DNA of 64,000 bases from Acanthacorydalis orientalis. Lineage: Eukaryota; Arthropoda; Insecta; Megaloptera; Corydalidae. The stretch is taken from the NCBI GenBank assembly GCA_034766995.1, contig CM068313.1:35695996-35759995 (forward strand), read 5' to 3'. Below the pieces are notes generated by a model that had not been told where the DNA came from, did no database searches, and saw only the letters and a program-made list of their open reading frames with translations. Within the stretch, counting starts at the first letter, position 1; each line of letters starts with the position of its first letter. Shown here piece by piece: positions 32,722-46,160 of this stretch. The position numbers were made by a program, and so were the translations under genes.

Positions 32722-34317
32722 CAAATGTATATTACCTTTATCTTTTTTCATAACGTTACCTTTTATCTTCGTTCGAATTTCAGCTTCGTTTGCTACAAGA
32801 TATATAAACCGTAATATTGAGCTTAATATTTTCTTTCATCGTATAAATATGTACATTCAACCGTTTAACAATGTTATTTTATTAAACATAAGAAATAGTT
32901 ATATAGTCGCAAATATCGTATTTATTAAAAATCTTTTGAATAATTTGGAGACAATGAATTGTATAAACAATTGTTCGTATCGAATTTTATAATATGAATT
33001 CTATTATATCGTTTATTTAATTCATTAGAAACTGTTATGTCTGGTTTATTATACCGTGTAAAATTTACTTTTGATAACTTCACTTCTTTAACTCTACGTA
33101 AACTCCTGCGGTTGTGTACATATACAATCCCCATTTTTTTTTCATTAAAGCGTCTGTCTTTATTCAATATTTTCAACATAGGAACAGCCTGAGAAAGTAG
33201 ATTTAATCGGCGCAATAATTACAAAAGTGTATTTTTAAATTAGGCACTAGAATTTGAAGAATACTGAATAATTGAAGAATTAAATAAAAATTGTAATGTT
33301 CTTATTTTTTAAGATAGAATCTGAATAAAATGTAGTTTATTCTAAAGTTGAATGCCAATAAACATTACAGATGTATACAAAAAATACTGTTAACAATAAA
33401 ATAAATTCATATTCATCTTATTGTAATTATTTTATTTTTACATTTCTTTGGGGTCTCGGTAACATGGGATAATCTATCGTTATTTAAAATTAATTATGGA
33501 AAATTACTAACATTTAATTATTTTATTGATTAATTTTCTCTTCTAATTATGGCAACATACGCATTTTCTTTATTGTTAACATTTGTCTGTTTGTATTTAT
33601 CTCATCAAGTTTTATTACTGAATCTCTTCGATTATGTTTAAATACTTTCACATAAACGAATTAATCGAAATATCTTCATTATAAATGCTATTATTTTTCA
33701 ACATAAATATAAACGACATGTACTATTTGATAGCGTACTGTCCACTCTAATTCATTTTCCTTAAATAATCATTTATAAATAACGCAAATGATACAAAAGT
33801 TAAACTTCGTATTATCTATGCTTTAAAATATTCAATGTATTTAAATATGTATGCTCAGTAATTACTGGACGCGAAATACTTCAGAACACATCGTTCTTTA
33901 AATACGCATCAAAAACGCATTTATAAAAATAGATTTTGTGTCAAACTGTCATTCGAAACGTCGCTACTGAATATTTGAATTATAACTGTTAAAATATATT
34001 TGTTCTATGTCCTTTTCGTTTCTCTAGAGATTATGGGCGAACACACCTAACGGAAGAGACGTACGTTTGAAAACTGTTAATATGAAATATTATGTCTATA
34101 TTTAGAAATGTGACAGCATTTATGCGTTATTACTTATATACTTTGTATGTAAATAATTATAGTATTTAAATATTTATATTTGCGAATGTTTGTCGGATTT
34201 TTTTTCTTATAAAACGAATGAGGAGAGTATCATTGAAATAATATGCTAAAATCATTTTTTACATTCACAAATATAAAAATTGAGATGTAATGAACCGCCT
34301 ATCAACATTTTTATTAA
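32721..34317. other. AT-rich noncoding DNA, no gene recognised
   Basis: Frames at 32573-32992 (+) and 32925-33215 (-) have no recognisable motif, and the first is partly microsatellite. A short patch at 34030-34080 (GGGCGAACACACCTAACGGA) is less AT-rich. Confidence 0.5.
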
Positions 34318-34331
34318 GATATATCTATCTA

Positions 34332-34400
<69 letters not shown>
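34318..34400. repeat. (ATCT)n-(TA)n microsatellite
   Basis: Three ATCT units lead into about 65 bp of TA. Confidence 0.95.
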
Positions 34401-34405
<5 letters not shown>

Positions 34406-34433
34406 TATTTCTTATAAAAATTGACAAGAAATA

Positions 34434-34983
34434 TTAGGTTGGTAGAAAAATAATTTCGGTTTATGACCTTCAAATTCATATACATTTTTCTCTTTTTTGA
34501 TTTTCCTATCTGTTTTAAGTAGTCCAGAACTGTTGGATCACTAACGCCTGAGTTTTGTGTAAGCTCTAGAATTGTTGTGTGTGGTTCTGATTCAGTTAAC
34601 GCCTTTAGTTGGTCGTTATGAACTGAATAAGGACGCCCGCGACCATCTTCATCTTCAAGGCTCTCGTCTCCAGCACAACATTTTTATAACTACCATTGCA
34701 TCGTACATTCCTTAGTTTAGTTTAGGAGCAGGTTCTGCTGCCTTACCACCCGTTTTGAACTTATTCAGGAATTTGCTCTTATTAGCTTCTTTTTCATCTT
34801 TATTTCAATAGTGCCCAATTTGAAATAAAATTAATAATAAAACCAAAGTCGATATTATTAAAATGCAGATCGAAACATGCATTTTATAATCATAATAACA
34901 TGAACACAATGAAATGATACTTTCATTGAAAAAAATAAAGTTAGAATTAAAATAAAAACCGCAATTATTTTCTACCAATATAA
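34434..34983 (-). mobile_element. mariner element, internally deleted (family A, copy 3)
   Basis: The left end is TTAGGTTGGTAGAAAAATAA. The right end is ATTATTTTCTACCAATATAA, where the last bases have decayed. It is 550 bp, the same layout as 1984-2548: reverse-strand HTH residues around the CGCCCGCGACCATCTTCATC linker (GRGRP side) and no catalytic domain. The HTH frame is broken by several indels. It lies about 30 bp from a (TA)n array. Confidence 0.87.
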
Positions 34984-35461
34984 TTTATTAATATTATTCA
35001 TTTGAAAATAACTAACATTCATAGTAACCGTTTTTCTAATTATATTGTCAATATTCAATCACAAAATCAAATCGAAGGATCATATTTAGTGTTTAATTAT
35101 GAACATAGGCTCTATATAATCATTACCTTTTTTTAATAAATAGTAAAACCAAATCAATTATTACACTTCGCATACATGTGTATAAAAATTGAAATAGGAA
35201 GCTTAAAACATATTGTCTTACTTCAATTCAGTGAATAAAGTTCTTGCCGAAAATAAGATTCGCCACTTATACAAAAATACATGTTTTTCTACTTTAAATA
35301 AAAGTCAGTATAATGTTTCTAATTTTTATTATATTTAATGTACAAATATTATATTCTATTTATAAATTATAAATATATAATTGGATCAAAGTAATATAAT
35401 TTTAACAATTACATTAGTACATATTCTTCATTTCAGTATTCATTATCAGTGTGCACCTTTA

Positions 35462-35462
<1 letters not shown>
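34984..35462. other. AT-rich noncoding DNA, nothing recognised
   Basis: Nothing above background was seen. Confidence 0.6.

Positions 35463-35523
<61 letters not shown>
35463..35523. repeat. (TG)n-(TA)n microsatellite
   Basis: TG then TA. Confidence 0.95.
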
Positions 35524-35525
<2 letters not shown>

Positions 35526-35535
35526 GTATACAAAT

Positions 35536-35575
35536 AAAAGTAAAATTGGGTACGTTTTCGTATATCTTTATTTTA
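35536..35575 (+). repeat. Dispersed short repeat, copy A
   Basis: AATAAAAGTAAAATTGGG followed by TACGTTTTCGTATATCTTTA matches 38447-38493 (AATGAAAATAAAATTGAA, then TACGTTTTCATATACCTTCA). Both lie between (TA)n arrays. Confidence 0.6.
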
Positions 35576-35635
35576 GAAACTATCTTTAGTTTGACAGAAC
35601 CGAAGTAATTAATAGGTTCAACTATTGTGACTATT

Positions 35636-35659
35636 ATATATATATATATATATGTATAT

Positions 35660-35717
<58 letters not shown>
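35636..35717. repeat. (TA)n with internal (CA)n
   Basis: TA, short CA, TA. Confidence 0.95.
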
Positions 35718-35720
<3 letters not shown>

Positions 35721-37905
35721 TATCATAAAATTAAAACCACTTTCAACGAAATACAGCATAAAAAAGAGAAATTGCCAATATTTCGTTGTTGGCGAATGCA
35801 CATTTATATAATATACAAATTAAAACTAATGTATATTCGAAATAAAAAGTGGAATTGAATAGAGAACTTCTTGATCGACAGGTTTCAAAACAGTCGATGA
35901 GCATTTTGTGAAAGGATTTTATAGATGCGATAATGATTATTTACCTACAGCATTCACTTTTAGCAAACAGTGTACAATCATCCGAGTGGATTATCTCACA
36001 TCTCGAAGATAATTATAAAACGAATTGTTTGTTCATCTTTAATATTCAATCGTGTACAGATGGTATTTTGCACATGAGCGTCTGTTAAAGACAGACATTT
36101 CATCTGTGCGAAATTCGAACTTTACTGTAATTTAATTCGAAAATTATATTCTCCGATTACATCGATACCAAATGAATATGTTTTAAAATATTCTCAGAAT
36201 TCACAGTATGATCATATATGGCGTCTAATAGATATGAAATCTATAATTTCTCTTTTTAACTGTATAATTATCTATAGTTAGTTATGATTACAAATGTTGT
36301 AGGCGGGTTTGTAAAAAAATAGGCCAAATAAAAATAAGAGTTTAAAAAAGTATATAAATTTAAAGTAATTGTGTTAATATTATATAAATTATAGTTTATA
36401 TATATATATTTGTACCAGTATTGATTGAATTGTGTGAGACGTGAAATCTTGAATAAATGGTTCGGAACTATAATGAAGATCTGAAAATAATGCGAACATA
36501 CTGTCATTGTAACATCTGTTACGATCTCTCTAGCCAATAAAGACAAGTTTCTATTGGGTTTCCTTGTTAGCGGTCGTTCGGGTGAATGTTGTTCTGAATT
36601 ATCTACAAAAAATATATATTAAATAACATGATTTGTTTCAAAGTTTGAATGTAACATCTTTTGTATTGAAAATAATTTAATAGGAAAGTTAGGCGGGTGA
36701 CTTGAAGTTCAAGATTTTTTTATTAATGTATTTCTTGACAATTGTTTAATACTGATAAGTAGATATTTCACACGATCCATTATAAATATTTAAGATTTTA
36801 GTATTTATAAATGTTGAATCGCCAGAAAATACACTTGAATTTGATGCATGGATTATTTAGTGGTTCAAAGCAGTTATACTTGAAAATTTAACTCGTGTAT
36901 TTTATGTAAATATTATTATAATTTTATGTTTATTTTCTGAAATCTGAGTGCAGGGTCAGGGTGATGATTCTTACAACAATTTGATTGCCTTCACAATTAT
37001 CTCACAATAATTTGATAAAAAAATCAATATGTTTATTTTATAATTGATCGAAAATACAATTTTTTAACAATAAACATAGTGATTACACCTAATCCTTGAT
37101 AAAGAAGTTACTTGAATAGCATTATTTCAGTTAATATACTTAAAAAATCCGAAAATGTTTTCAATAGGATCTCAGTTTAATATTGTCTTTTAAGAAAATA
37201 ATTAACTAAGAATGGAAGATGTCGAAAGGAAGTTGTAATAATTTAATTTATAAACAAATAATAAATTCTTTAAGATAATTTCGAAGCTGCCTTCCGATTT
37301 TAATACAACTGTTAGTTTCTGTGTATACATTTGTGAATTACACAATACTTTATCGAAATTTATATAGCATAGAGAATAAAATATATAGTCCATTCTAGAT
37401 ACATGTAATAGATTATTAGATATTTTTCATTATTCTTATTGTGTTATAAGATTTTTCAGCATATAAATATGTTACTTATCAAACATGTTCAAAAACTATT
37501 ATATATTTTCCTTAAAAATGCGTAAAAACGGAGGTATTTTATATACTGTAACAAAACATATGTTATTCAGTATCCATCCTATTTAAAGATGCTGAACATG
37601 ACTGATATTTTAAGCTCATTAGAAGTCCGAAGAAAACATGCAATCTTCTAAGCTTTTAACTTTAATTAAAGTCTTTCGGGACAAGCTTTTAATTCATTTT
37701 CCAATGTCGATACTTCTGGTAAAAGTTGCGTTCGTAAGACCTTTTAATATATCTAATGTTTTTTTCTTAACTTTTCTAAACTTCTTATATTGTTCATGTG
37801 GTTCAGATTGCCGCTTTGTTGTTTCGAGAAATGAATGAGATGTTATTTTTAGCGTTTATATATTACACGAGTGTAAATAAAAATGTGTACGTCTATTACA
37901 TTTTT

Positions 37906-37908
<3 letters not shown>
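35718..37908. other. AT-rich noncoding DNA, no gene recognised
   Basis: Frames at 36268-36546 (-), 37202-37393 (-) and 37638-37838 (+) have no recognisable motif. A patch at about 35990-36140 is slightly richer in CpG. Confidence 0.5.

Positions 37909-37968
<60 letters not shown>
37909..37968. repeat. (TA)n microsatellite
   Basis: About 60 bp of TA. Confidence 0.95.
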
Positions 37969-37971
<3 letters not shown>

Positions 37972-38298
37972 GTGTGTATTGTGGAACGTATGCGTACGTT
38001 CGTATTATATATTATGCATATTATACACAAGTGTGTGTGCGTGTGAAAATTCATCTCCACAGCAGAGATTCTTCGAAATCTTATGCAAATATTTACGAAA
38101 AAGAATATCTCAAAAGGTCAAGGACATTAACATGAAAAAGATGTACTAATTTTATTTGAACAATGCTTTTGACATTCGATATATAGTATTATAAACTATT
38201 ATCATTTACTATGACTACAACTAAACAAGCACACATAACAATAAAGAAGTAATGGTAGAAACGTTATACCATATAAGGAACGTTATAACTATAAGTAT

Positions 38299-38352
<54 letters not shown>
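38299..38352. repeat. (TA)n microsatellite
   Basis: Pure TA. Confidence 0.95.
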
Positions 38353-38357
<5 letters not shown>

Positions 38358-38446
38358 TATGTATCAGATGTACATATAAAGAACGTATATATTAGTTTAT
38401 ATGAGGTTTTGGGCTTTCGGTTCTTGTACTTGAAAATTGCAAAATA

Positions 38447-38493
38447 ATGAAAATAAAATTGAATGTGTACGTTTTCATATACCTTCATTTTTA
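38447..38493 (+). repeat. Dispersed short repeat, copy B
   Basis: Shares TAAAATTG and TACGTTTTC-TATA-CTT-ATTTT with 35536-35575. Confidence 0.6.
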
Positions 38494-38494
38494 G

Positions 38495-38498
<4 letters not shown>

Positions 38499-38555
<57 letters not shown>

Positions 38556-38566
38556 GTACATACATG

Positions 38567-38607
<41 letters not shown>
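38499..38607. repeat. (TA)n with (CATA)n interruption
   Basis: Two TA blocks separated by CGTACATACATGCATACATA. Confidence 0.95.
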
Positions 38608-38611
<4 letters not shown>

Positions 38612-39189
38612 GAACAGTCTATCTTTGTGTAAAGAAAAATGAGAGACGTTTGTATTATCTTTGTATTTTATTTCTTTTTCAAATGATATACAAAAACGTA
38701 CAAGTCAATATTGATGTTTTAATCATTAATGTATTAAATTTTCTATGATTGAAATAAATTCAGTAAATGATATTCACATTCGCATATTTAACTAGTTATA
38801 GTAATAGTACCATGTAAATATTTTTTTTTTGTTTTAGTTTTATATGTATTTTGAAAAGAATTAAATATAGTTTTTTATTTGAATATAAAAATGATTTTTC
38901 ATATAAATTTTATATCGTAAAAAGTTAATAAAACTCTAGTCTATTACATACAATTTTCATACAGATACAGCCGCACTTTGTAGGTACAGGACAATATGAA
39001 ATCTCTATTTCTGTGTTTGACACTGATGTTATAACCAATCTATTATTTGTTTAAATTCTTTGAGAAAAAGATATTACTTATATTTAAGTGCATGACTATT
39101 CTTACATATTGACGTATATCCGTGTGAAAAATAATATGTTTTAAACTTAATAACATCACTTGATATAATTAATCCCCTTAAATTAATTA
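38608..39189. other. AT-rich noncoding DNA, nothing recognised
   Basis: Nothing above background was seen. Confidence 0.6.
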
Positions 39190-39266
39190 TTAGGTTGACA
39201 GAAAAATAATTGCAGTTTATGATCTCATTCATAACAACAAACGCAATTATTTTCTTACCGACCTAA
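39190..39266. mobile_element. 77-bp mini mariner, ends only (family A)
   Basis: The left end is TTAGGTTGACAGAAAAATAA followed by TTGCAGTTTATGA. The right end is AAACGCAATTATTTTCTTAC followed by CGACCTAA. TA flanks both sides. It is essentially two terminal inverted repeats with about 15 bp between, comparable in size to the human MADE1 mariner derivative (established knowledge). No coding content. Confidence 0.85.
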
Positions 39267-39976
39267 TATATTCCCGTTTTTATCAATATGTAAATAGTTT
39301 TTAAGAACCTGAAAACCTAGAAAATGAAACAATAGTTATTTATTAATCTTTTTAGTAATGTTTTTGAATATCAATCTTGTTACCTATGGTATCTTAATTA
39401 TGATCTATTATTGCGATTTGAAATCTAATAAAAAATATTTCAATGAAATAATAATAATAATGTAATGAATTAATCAAACAGAAATATATCTAAGAAAATG
39501 TGTGCAGTTCCCATTTTGATATACATCTCACCTTTATGGCACAATGATTAAAAAATGTATTATAATAATTCTTATAAAACAGTTTATGATTGTTGACAAT
39601 TAAATAAATGATTACAGGAAATAGCAATTAAAATAAAATGAGTTAATATATGCTTGTCATTACACCTTGATTCAATTTATTTCAAGTACAGTAAAAAAAT
39701 AGTCTATAATTTTTAAGTACATATATTAATAATACGTTCTATTAATTATATTGTAGGAAAATTATTGCGTTGTGTACATTGTTCAACATTGAAAAATATT
39801 TGAATATCAATCAATTATTTTTTTTTAAAAAAAAAGAAAACAATTGAGCATTGTATGATTTATAATTTTCAATTTGATTTGATTGTTTGATTTAAGTACT
39901 GAATTGTTTTATTTAAATTCTACTATTTAGTTTTTCCATGGATGCAATTAAATAAAAGGATATAAAAATAATATTT
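39267..39976. other. AT-rich noncoding DNA, nothing recognised
   Basis: Includes a TTTTTTTTTAAAAAAAAAG step at about 39820. Confidence 0.6.
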
Positions 39977-40000
39977 GTATGTATGTATGTATGTGCGTAT

Positions 40001-40216
40001 GCCAATCTTTTGAATGACGAGGACCCCTATATTAATTTGAAAAATGCCGCGGATCGCGTTGGAGAGGATTGTGTTTCTCTGTCTGTACAGCTGGCTGTAA
40101 TTCGTCAAGGCTGTTCATAATATAAAACATTTATTTGCAAAAAACAATTTCTTGTGGACCCCTCAGATGTTACCCATGGACCCCTGGGGATTAGCGGAAC
40201 ACAGATTAGGAACCAA

Positions 40217-40218
<2 letters not shown>
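40001..40218. mobile_element. hAT-like MITE
   Basis: The right end (reverse complement) is CATTGGTTCCTAATCTGTGT, then CCCAGGGGTCCATGG. This is the ACC-type end of many hAT MITEs (CAGTGGTTCCCAA...GGGGTCCATGG). The left side has GCCAATCTTTTGAATGACGA then GGACCCC, the matching subterminal part. The outermost left bases have been lost to a (GTAT)n tract. It is clearly less AT-rich than its flanks. Confidence 0.7.

Positions 40219-40261
<43 letters not shown>
40219..40261. repeat. (TA)n microsatellite
   Basis: Begins at the right end of the hAT-like MITE. Confidence 0.95.
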
Positions 40262-40263
<2 letters not shown>

Positions 40264-41322
40264 GACATGTACACAGGCATATAAAAATTATTAATTGTTA
40301 TAAAAACAATTGAAGGAAGTAAAGAGGTCGAAAAATTGCATATCGATTAATTTCTATAAATATATCTTGAATAAAATCGTTTCAGAAACAACGTTTCTTT
40401 ATCAAAAAAATCAAAACCTTGCCTTCAATTATCTTTTAATGATACGTTTCGATCGATTTTATAGTAATACACACACCTTGACCGTTTTATCCACAAATAA
40501 AATTATGAACATGAAAAAAAAAGCAGTCGGCGCTTATGATCGTTCATATCTCTAAAGTACAGCTCTGAGTATACCACCGTGTATTTGGTTCTCATGTGGT
40601 AGTTATTCTGCACTGTTCAAACTAATGATTACAAAAATAATCCGTATAGTGTTGTATTATACCTGACGCAATAATTATTTCTTCTGTTTATACATAAGTC
40701 GGCCTTCGAAAAATCTAGATAATTATTGAGTGATTTCGTGATATATGAGAAAATCTTGTGTATTTTTTGATTCTTCAGTCTTATTTCCAGTTGTAAATTA
40801 ATTTCACGATCATTTTATTATTAATATTTTTTTTTGTTAATGATGATGTATGTTTAATCTGTTCAGTTGAGGTCAGGTGGTGTCGAATTTCTCAATTATA
40901 CATAATTCCGTGTATGTTTGAATTATTTTGTAAGGTATATTATTAATAATTAATACTTGCCGAAATATTTCAATTCGAATTTTGCAATTTACGTCGGTGT
41001 AATAGTTTCAAACTATTGTCTGAGTTGTTTCAGAATTCGTAATAGTGTTTCTAGGGTTATAATTAATGAAATTATGAATATTTCTATTTTATTTTTTTCC
41101 GTATTGAATATCCTCATGTGAAATAAATTATATATTTTGTTATTTGAAGCGTTGTATTCTCTCTTTGTATACTTATGAACATTGTTGTAGCATTTTCTTG
41201 TTTTTATAATTTTTTCCTGAAACTTTTTTAACTCCAGGACCTTTTATGCGTCTAAAAATTATATTGCAGACCTAAGAATATTTTAATTGTGGATTCTCCC
41301 TTTTGATGTTTATAGTGTTAGA

Positions 41323-41324
<2 letters not shown>
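40262..41324. other. AT-rich noncoding DNA, no gene recognised
   Basis: An 81-codon frame at 40310-40555 (+) has no motif I recognise. Confidence 0.5.

Positions 41325-41405
<81 letters not shown>
41325..41405. repeat. (TA)n microsatellite, among the longest uninterrupted
   Basis: About 80 bp of pure TA. Confidence 0.95.
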
Positions 41406-41409
<4 letters not shown>

Positions 41410-42037
41410 TAACCCCGTGATAGAGTAGGAGAGAGTATCAAAGCTTGAATCAACACTTTGAAACAACTGTTTTAGTGTATTTATGTACTTCTAATATTTG
41501 TCTACTATTATAGGATTTGGAGAAATAAATTAATAAATTTTCCAGATTCAGAATCTATCGATTTTTGAAAATATATCATTGTCAATTAACATGATACTTT
41601 TTCGAGGCTCTTTACTGTAAATATTGAAAAATGATCTTCTTTTTACCTATTTATGTAATGTTTATCGATTCATCTCAATTAGCTTTTCAGATACGATGTC
41701 TGTTTTATCCTTCTCAAAAAATATAACATCGTCTACCAGCTACGTTCAGATTCCGATTCCGTATAATGGGTCTGTTATCACTGTTTGCACATTTTTTTAC
41801 AGGTATCATTCACTGTTACCTATTTTATCTGTCGTTTCATTACTGACTGTCTGGGAAAATTAAGAATAATGTAGCTACGTTATGAATTTTAGAGTATAAT
41901 TGTTGCTTTCTGGTTTTGAATATCTCGTAATACATAAAATTCAATTGAAGTAATATTTTTCAAAAATTGTACAATGTGTAAAATTTTTGAATTCACAAAA
42001 CTTTTGTCCACGTGAAAACATTTATTTGTAAATGGAG

Positions 42038-42040
<3 letters not shown>
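41406..42040. other. AT-rich noncoding DNA, no gene recognised
   Basis: A 79-codon frame at 41624-41863 (+) is less repetitive but has no recognisable domain. Confidence 0.5.
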
Positions 42041-42213
<173 letters not shown>

Positions 42214-42696
42214 GTGTATGGTTTTACCGTTATTGACAAACAGTTATGAAAAATGAACGTTCTCAAGATTTAGAAATTAAGCGTGCGTGACTGAATAGAG
42301 TAAGAAGCGATTAAAACAAAATTAATTGATCAGATAGCAAACAAGTCAGTTTGACATGATGACAAATTATATTAGTGTAGCATAAATGTATTAACTATAT
42401 ACGAAGAATAACTTCATTAGAGATTTCGAAGTTTCCAATCAAATATTTGAGAACAGTTATACATTTCTAATAAATTCAACGTCTTCACAAGGTATGTACT
42501 GCTACATACGAGCTCATTTATATTATTCAGAAGTTTCATATTAAATCGTATGTACCTACGTTCGTTCTAAGCAGTTTAACGATGCCAGAAATAATTTTGT
42601 CATAGTCGTAGACGTAAGTAAATTTATAATATAATAATGTAAATTACTTCACTTGGTTATGATCCAAGGTTTTGTATAAAATATACTAGTTTACTA
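42214..42696. other. AT-rich noncoding DNA, nothing recognised
   Basis: Nothing above background was seen. Confidence 0.6.
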
Positions 42697-42742
<46 letters not shown>

Positions 42743-42744
42743 TT
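42697..42744. repeat. (TA)n-(TG)n microsatellite
   Basis: TA then TG. Confidence 0.95.
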
Positions 42745-42951
42745 GTATGATTGTATGTATAGATATTCTATTGTTCAAAATATAAAAGTATAACTCAAGA
42801 TTTTTTAATGTACGTCTTATATGAACTGTTTTTATACTTCAAATTTGCCAAATCTTATGGATGTAAAAAGGAAGTAATTAACTCGATCATTATTGATCTC
42901 AATTAATCATTTTAGTTTTTTTTAAAAAAATATGAAAACGATATAAATCAG

Positions 42952-42954
<3 letters not shown>

Positions 42955-43015
<61 letters not shown>

Positions 43016-43017
43016 CA
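42955..43017. repeat. (TA)n microsatellite
   Basis: About 55 bp of TA with one GTA. Confidence 0.95.
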
Positions 43018-43250
43018 TCAAGACCTCGATTTGTGTCGTTACGGGATTTTTCCACTTTTTTGATAATTCATTTACTTTTTTCAATTTTTCAAGAAAATTA
43101 GCCACTAGTCGCATTTCGAAAACAATGTAATTAATATCATAGCCAGTGAACATTTTTTCAACTGTTGATCGTGAAGTTTAAGAATGGCAAGAACTGTGGA
43201 TGATGCCACCACATTACTATAAACAAGTCTATCGAGAAAAAAAATCGTGA
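43018..43250 (-). other. Unrecognised non-repetitive frame, possible transposase scrap
   Basis: The minus strand at 43018-43153 reads MFTGYDINYIVFEMRLVANF, then LEKLKKVNELSKKWKN, ending at the TA array. The residue mix looks coding-like rather than microsatellite-like, with charged and hydrophobic residues alternating. I cannot name a family and the frame is short. Confidence 0.25.
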
Positions 43251-45661
43251 GAATTCAACAAACTTTAAATAAATTTTTAATTAACCAATCCCAGTCGACA
43301 GCAATAGACACCGATTCATCTTTCAGTTCAAAATAAAAAAATATTTATCATACACATTCAATGTACAAATGAATTACATAATACTTTTGTTTGATTAATT
43401 TTATGTGGTACAATGAATTAAACGTTCTTTTTTTAAATTTTAATCATATGAATTTCAATTTGGCTCAGTTTCCAGTTTTCATATGTGTTATGTATTTAGG
43501 TGAAACGAATTGAAAGAAGCTATAGAAATACTATGCAACAGATTATTTCGATTGGAATCGGCGTTCCTGGGTATCAATTAAAAACGCAAACCTAGGTCGT
43601 AGTATATATATATATATATATACATATTGACCAATTCAAATAATAGCTTATTATTGCAAATTTAAATTATAAGAGTATTTTGTTCAATAATATGACAATA
43701 TTTTTTAATTACTTGAAAATTCGTACATAGTAAATAAATCTTTGATGTGTACGAAATAATTTAATAGAATATTTTTTACATCATCTGTCGTAACGGTTTT
43801 TAAACTGGTGTAAGTGGACACAGTTATGTTTAAGTAATTCATGTTTTTGCAGATGATTCAAAGCATATTTAGTTTGCATAAATATATTTAATTCAACTAT
43901 CATAAAAGTTTTCAAAGCGTTAGTGAACGTTGTTTTTAGGAATTATCTTAATAAAATAAGTCGGAGTTAGTTAAATAATTTGAATATAGTCAAAACGCAA
44001 GCATTTCTTTCTTGTAGAGAAGCAAATAAATAGTCATAAGGTAACAAATCGGACGAGAAGGAATGTCTGAAAACTACAATACATTTGGATTGAGGCATTC
44101 AATTTTTTAAAAAGTTTTTCTGATTGTAATACATTTAAAATATAATGACTAAAAATGTATCGTTTTTTTTTTAAAAAAAAGAAAAAGTATTAATTTAATT
44201 TATTTTTATATGTGGTAATAAGAGAAATAACTTGTTTTATGATACTAAATGTTACAAAACACATTATTAAAAAAATAATTTGTCTTCATTTGTTATGCAT
44301 GCTTGTACTAAAAATTTAAACCTTAAACAATTAGTATTGCTAGTGTATAATAACATTCACAAATTATGAAAATAGTGAGATAAGATATTGAAGTGCATTT
44401 TTATTTGAATTACTGTTTGAAAATTACATTAATTTATATTTCTTGAATATGATTTTCCATCTTTGTAAACATAATTTCAAAACTTTCAATCAGTTATCGT
44501 GAAAATCTGCATATCAGTAATTTACTGCTTGAGACCATGTCATAAATTGTGCACATCAACAAATATATTATGAAATTATACTTTATATAGGCTTTTAATT
44601 TTACATATGTATAATCAGTGCGTGTATCGTTTTTTTCACCTTTTACATTTAGATTTTCACCATAAAGTTGACATTTGGTACAATTTCAAGCATATGTTAA
44701 TGTTTTATAACCAACTTGAAAACTACTTATTGATATGTATTAATATATAATCAGACCATTTATTATTTCTACAGTTTTGTACAGTTTTGAATAATTGTTG
44801 ATAACTATTAATATTTGAATTTTTATTAATCTGTCACAAGCAGTCATAACATAAACATTTCATATTTGAAAAATAAAAGAAAAGAAGTTTTTATATTTTA
44901 TTAAAATACTACATGCTTTCGGAATTATTGAACATAAGAAATCGAATATAAAACTTCACACTTGAAGTGTACTGTATTAACATATTAGTTAGTAACATTT
45001 TAAAGTTTAATTAATTTTTAATTTCAGTAATTAATTATTATTTTTCTTTTCATGAAACTTATTAGAATTTATTTTTAAAATATATACTTTTTTATTTCTA
45101 TCGTTTATACACATTTTTTGAAATATTTTCCTATTTCTATTTACATTTTTTTATAATAGACATTAAATTTATAAAATATTCATAACGGTTTACTACCACT
45201 ATGAAATGAATGAAATAAAGGTTTGGCGGGCAAAATAAGACTGTTTTTTAAAGATAACTAAAAAAAAGATTTAAATGATTTTTCATATTAAAGGAAAGCA
45301 GTTATTTTTTCAATATTTTATTTCGGTTATCAAGATTTTTGTATTGATAAATTAAATAAAAGTAATTATTACAGTGTATTATATTTATGCAAGGAAATAT
45401 CTAAATTAAAAGTAATAATTTAAAAATAAATATGTATTTTAAATTGAAAATTAATATTTAAAGGGAAACTAAAAGTGTCTTATTTCAAAATACTTCATTT
45501 ATATTCATTTTTTGTCTATGCTAACAAGTTTATAACTTGTGTGTTTGTAACGTTCATAATCTTCTTATCGTTTGTTTACTTTATATTATTATATTTAAGT
45601 ATCAACGAGGATTATAAGTAAGAAAATAAAAGCTTTATACTCTCAGGTAAATTTAATTTAG

Positions 45662-45664
<3 letters not shown>
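43251..45664. other. AT-rich noncoding DNA, nothing recognised
   Basis: A 20-bp (TA)n tract at 43603 and a TTTTTTTTTTAAAAAAAAG step at about 44163 are the only structure seen. Confidence 0.6.
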
Positions 45665-45704
<40 letters not shown>

Positions 45705-45725
45705 CATACATATACATACATACGA
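45665..45725. repeat. (TA)n-(ATAC)n microsatellite
   Basis: TA followed by ATAC units. Confidence 0.95.
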
Positions 45726-46100
45726 ATATAATGTTTACATACAAAATTATTCACATGTTGTAAATGTTTATAACGAAAAAATGCGCCTTGGGATAATTTC
45801 GTACTTAAAGTAATTTGATGTTGATAAAGAAGACTGGCCTCGGTATTGAACTAAAGGTTAATTGTGAATGAAGAGATTTAAAGCGTACCTATTTGATTGA
45901 TCTTCAATCAAAGTGTGATTAAAACTAAATATTAATCGATTTTTATTGTATTTTTCATTCTACTTCAATGTCGGTTTTAATTAACATGAATTGTTTTTTA
46001 TTTAAACTTCTTGTTCGTTTCAGGACAAAGAGAACCATTATAATTGAAACGTTGTTTTTATTCAACAGTTAATGGAATTTATTGCCTGTAATGTAATAAA
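45726..46100. other. AT-rich noncoding DNA, nothing recognised
   Basis: Nothing above background was seen. Confidence 0.6.
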
Positions 46101-46160
46101 CACACACACATCTACACATACACATGCAGATATAAACATATATATATATATATATATATA
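46101..46160. repeat. (CA)n/(TA)n microsatellite
   Basis: Interrupted CA, then TA. Confidence 0.93.

Noticed and set aside
32573..32992. 139-codon plus-strand frame
   Set aside because: It contains a TA-derived Tyr-Ile run and no motif. The rest is AT-rich background.
39977..39995. (GTAT)n run considered as a telomere-like repeat
   Set aside because: It is four to five units of a common tetranucleotide microsatellite at the edge of a hAT-like MITE, not an insect telomere motif such as TTAGG.
44163..44185. Recurrent poly-T to poly-A steps (also about 12424, 39820, 42913 and 52503)
   Set aside because: Striking, but expected from homopolymer slippage in very AT-rich DNA. No shared flanks were seen.
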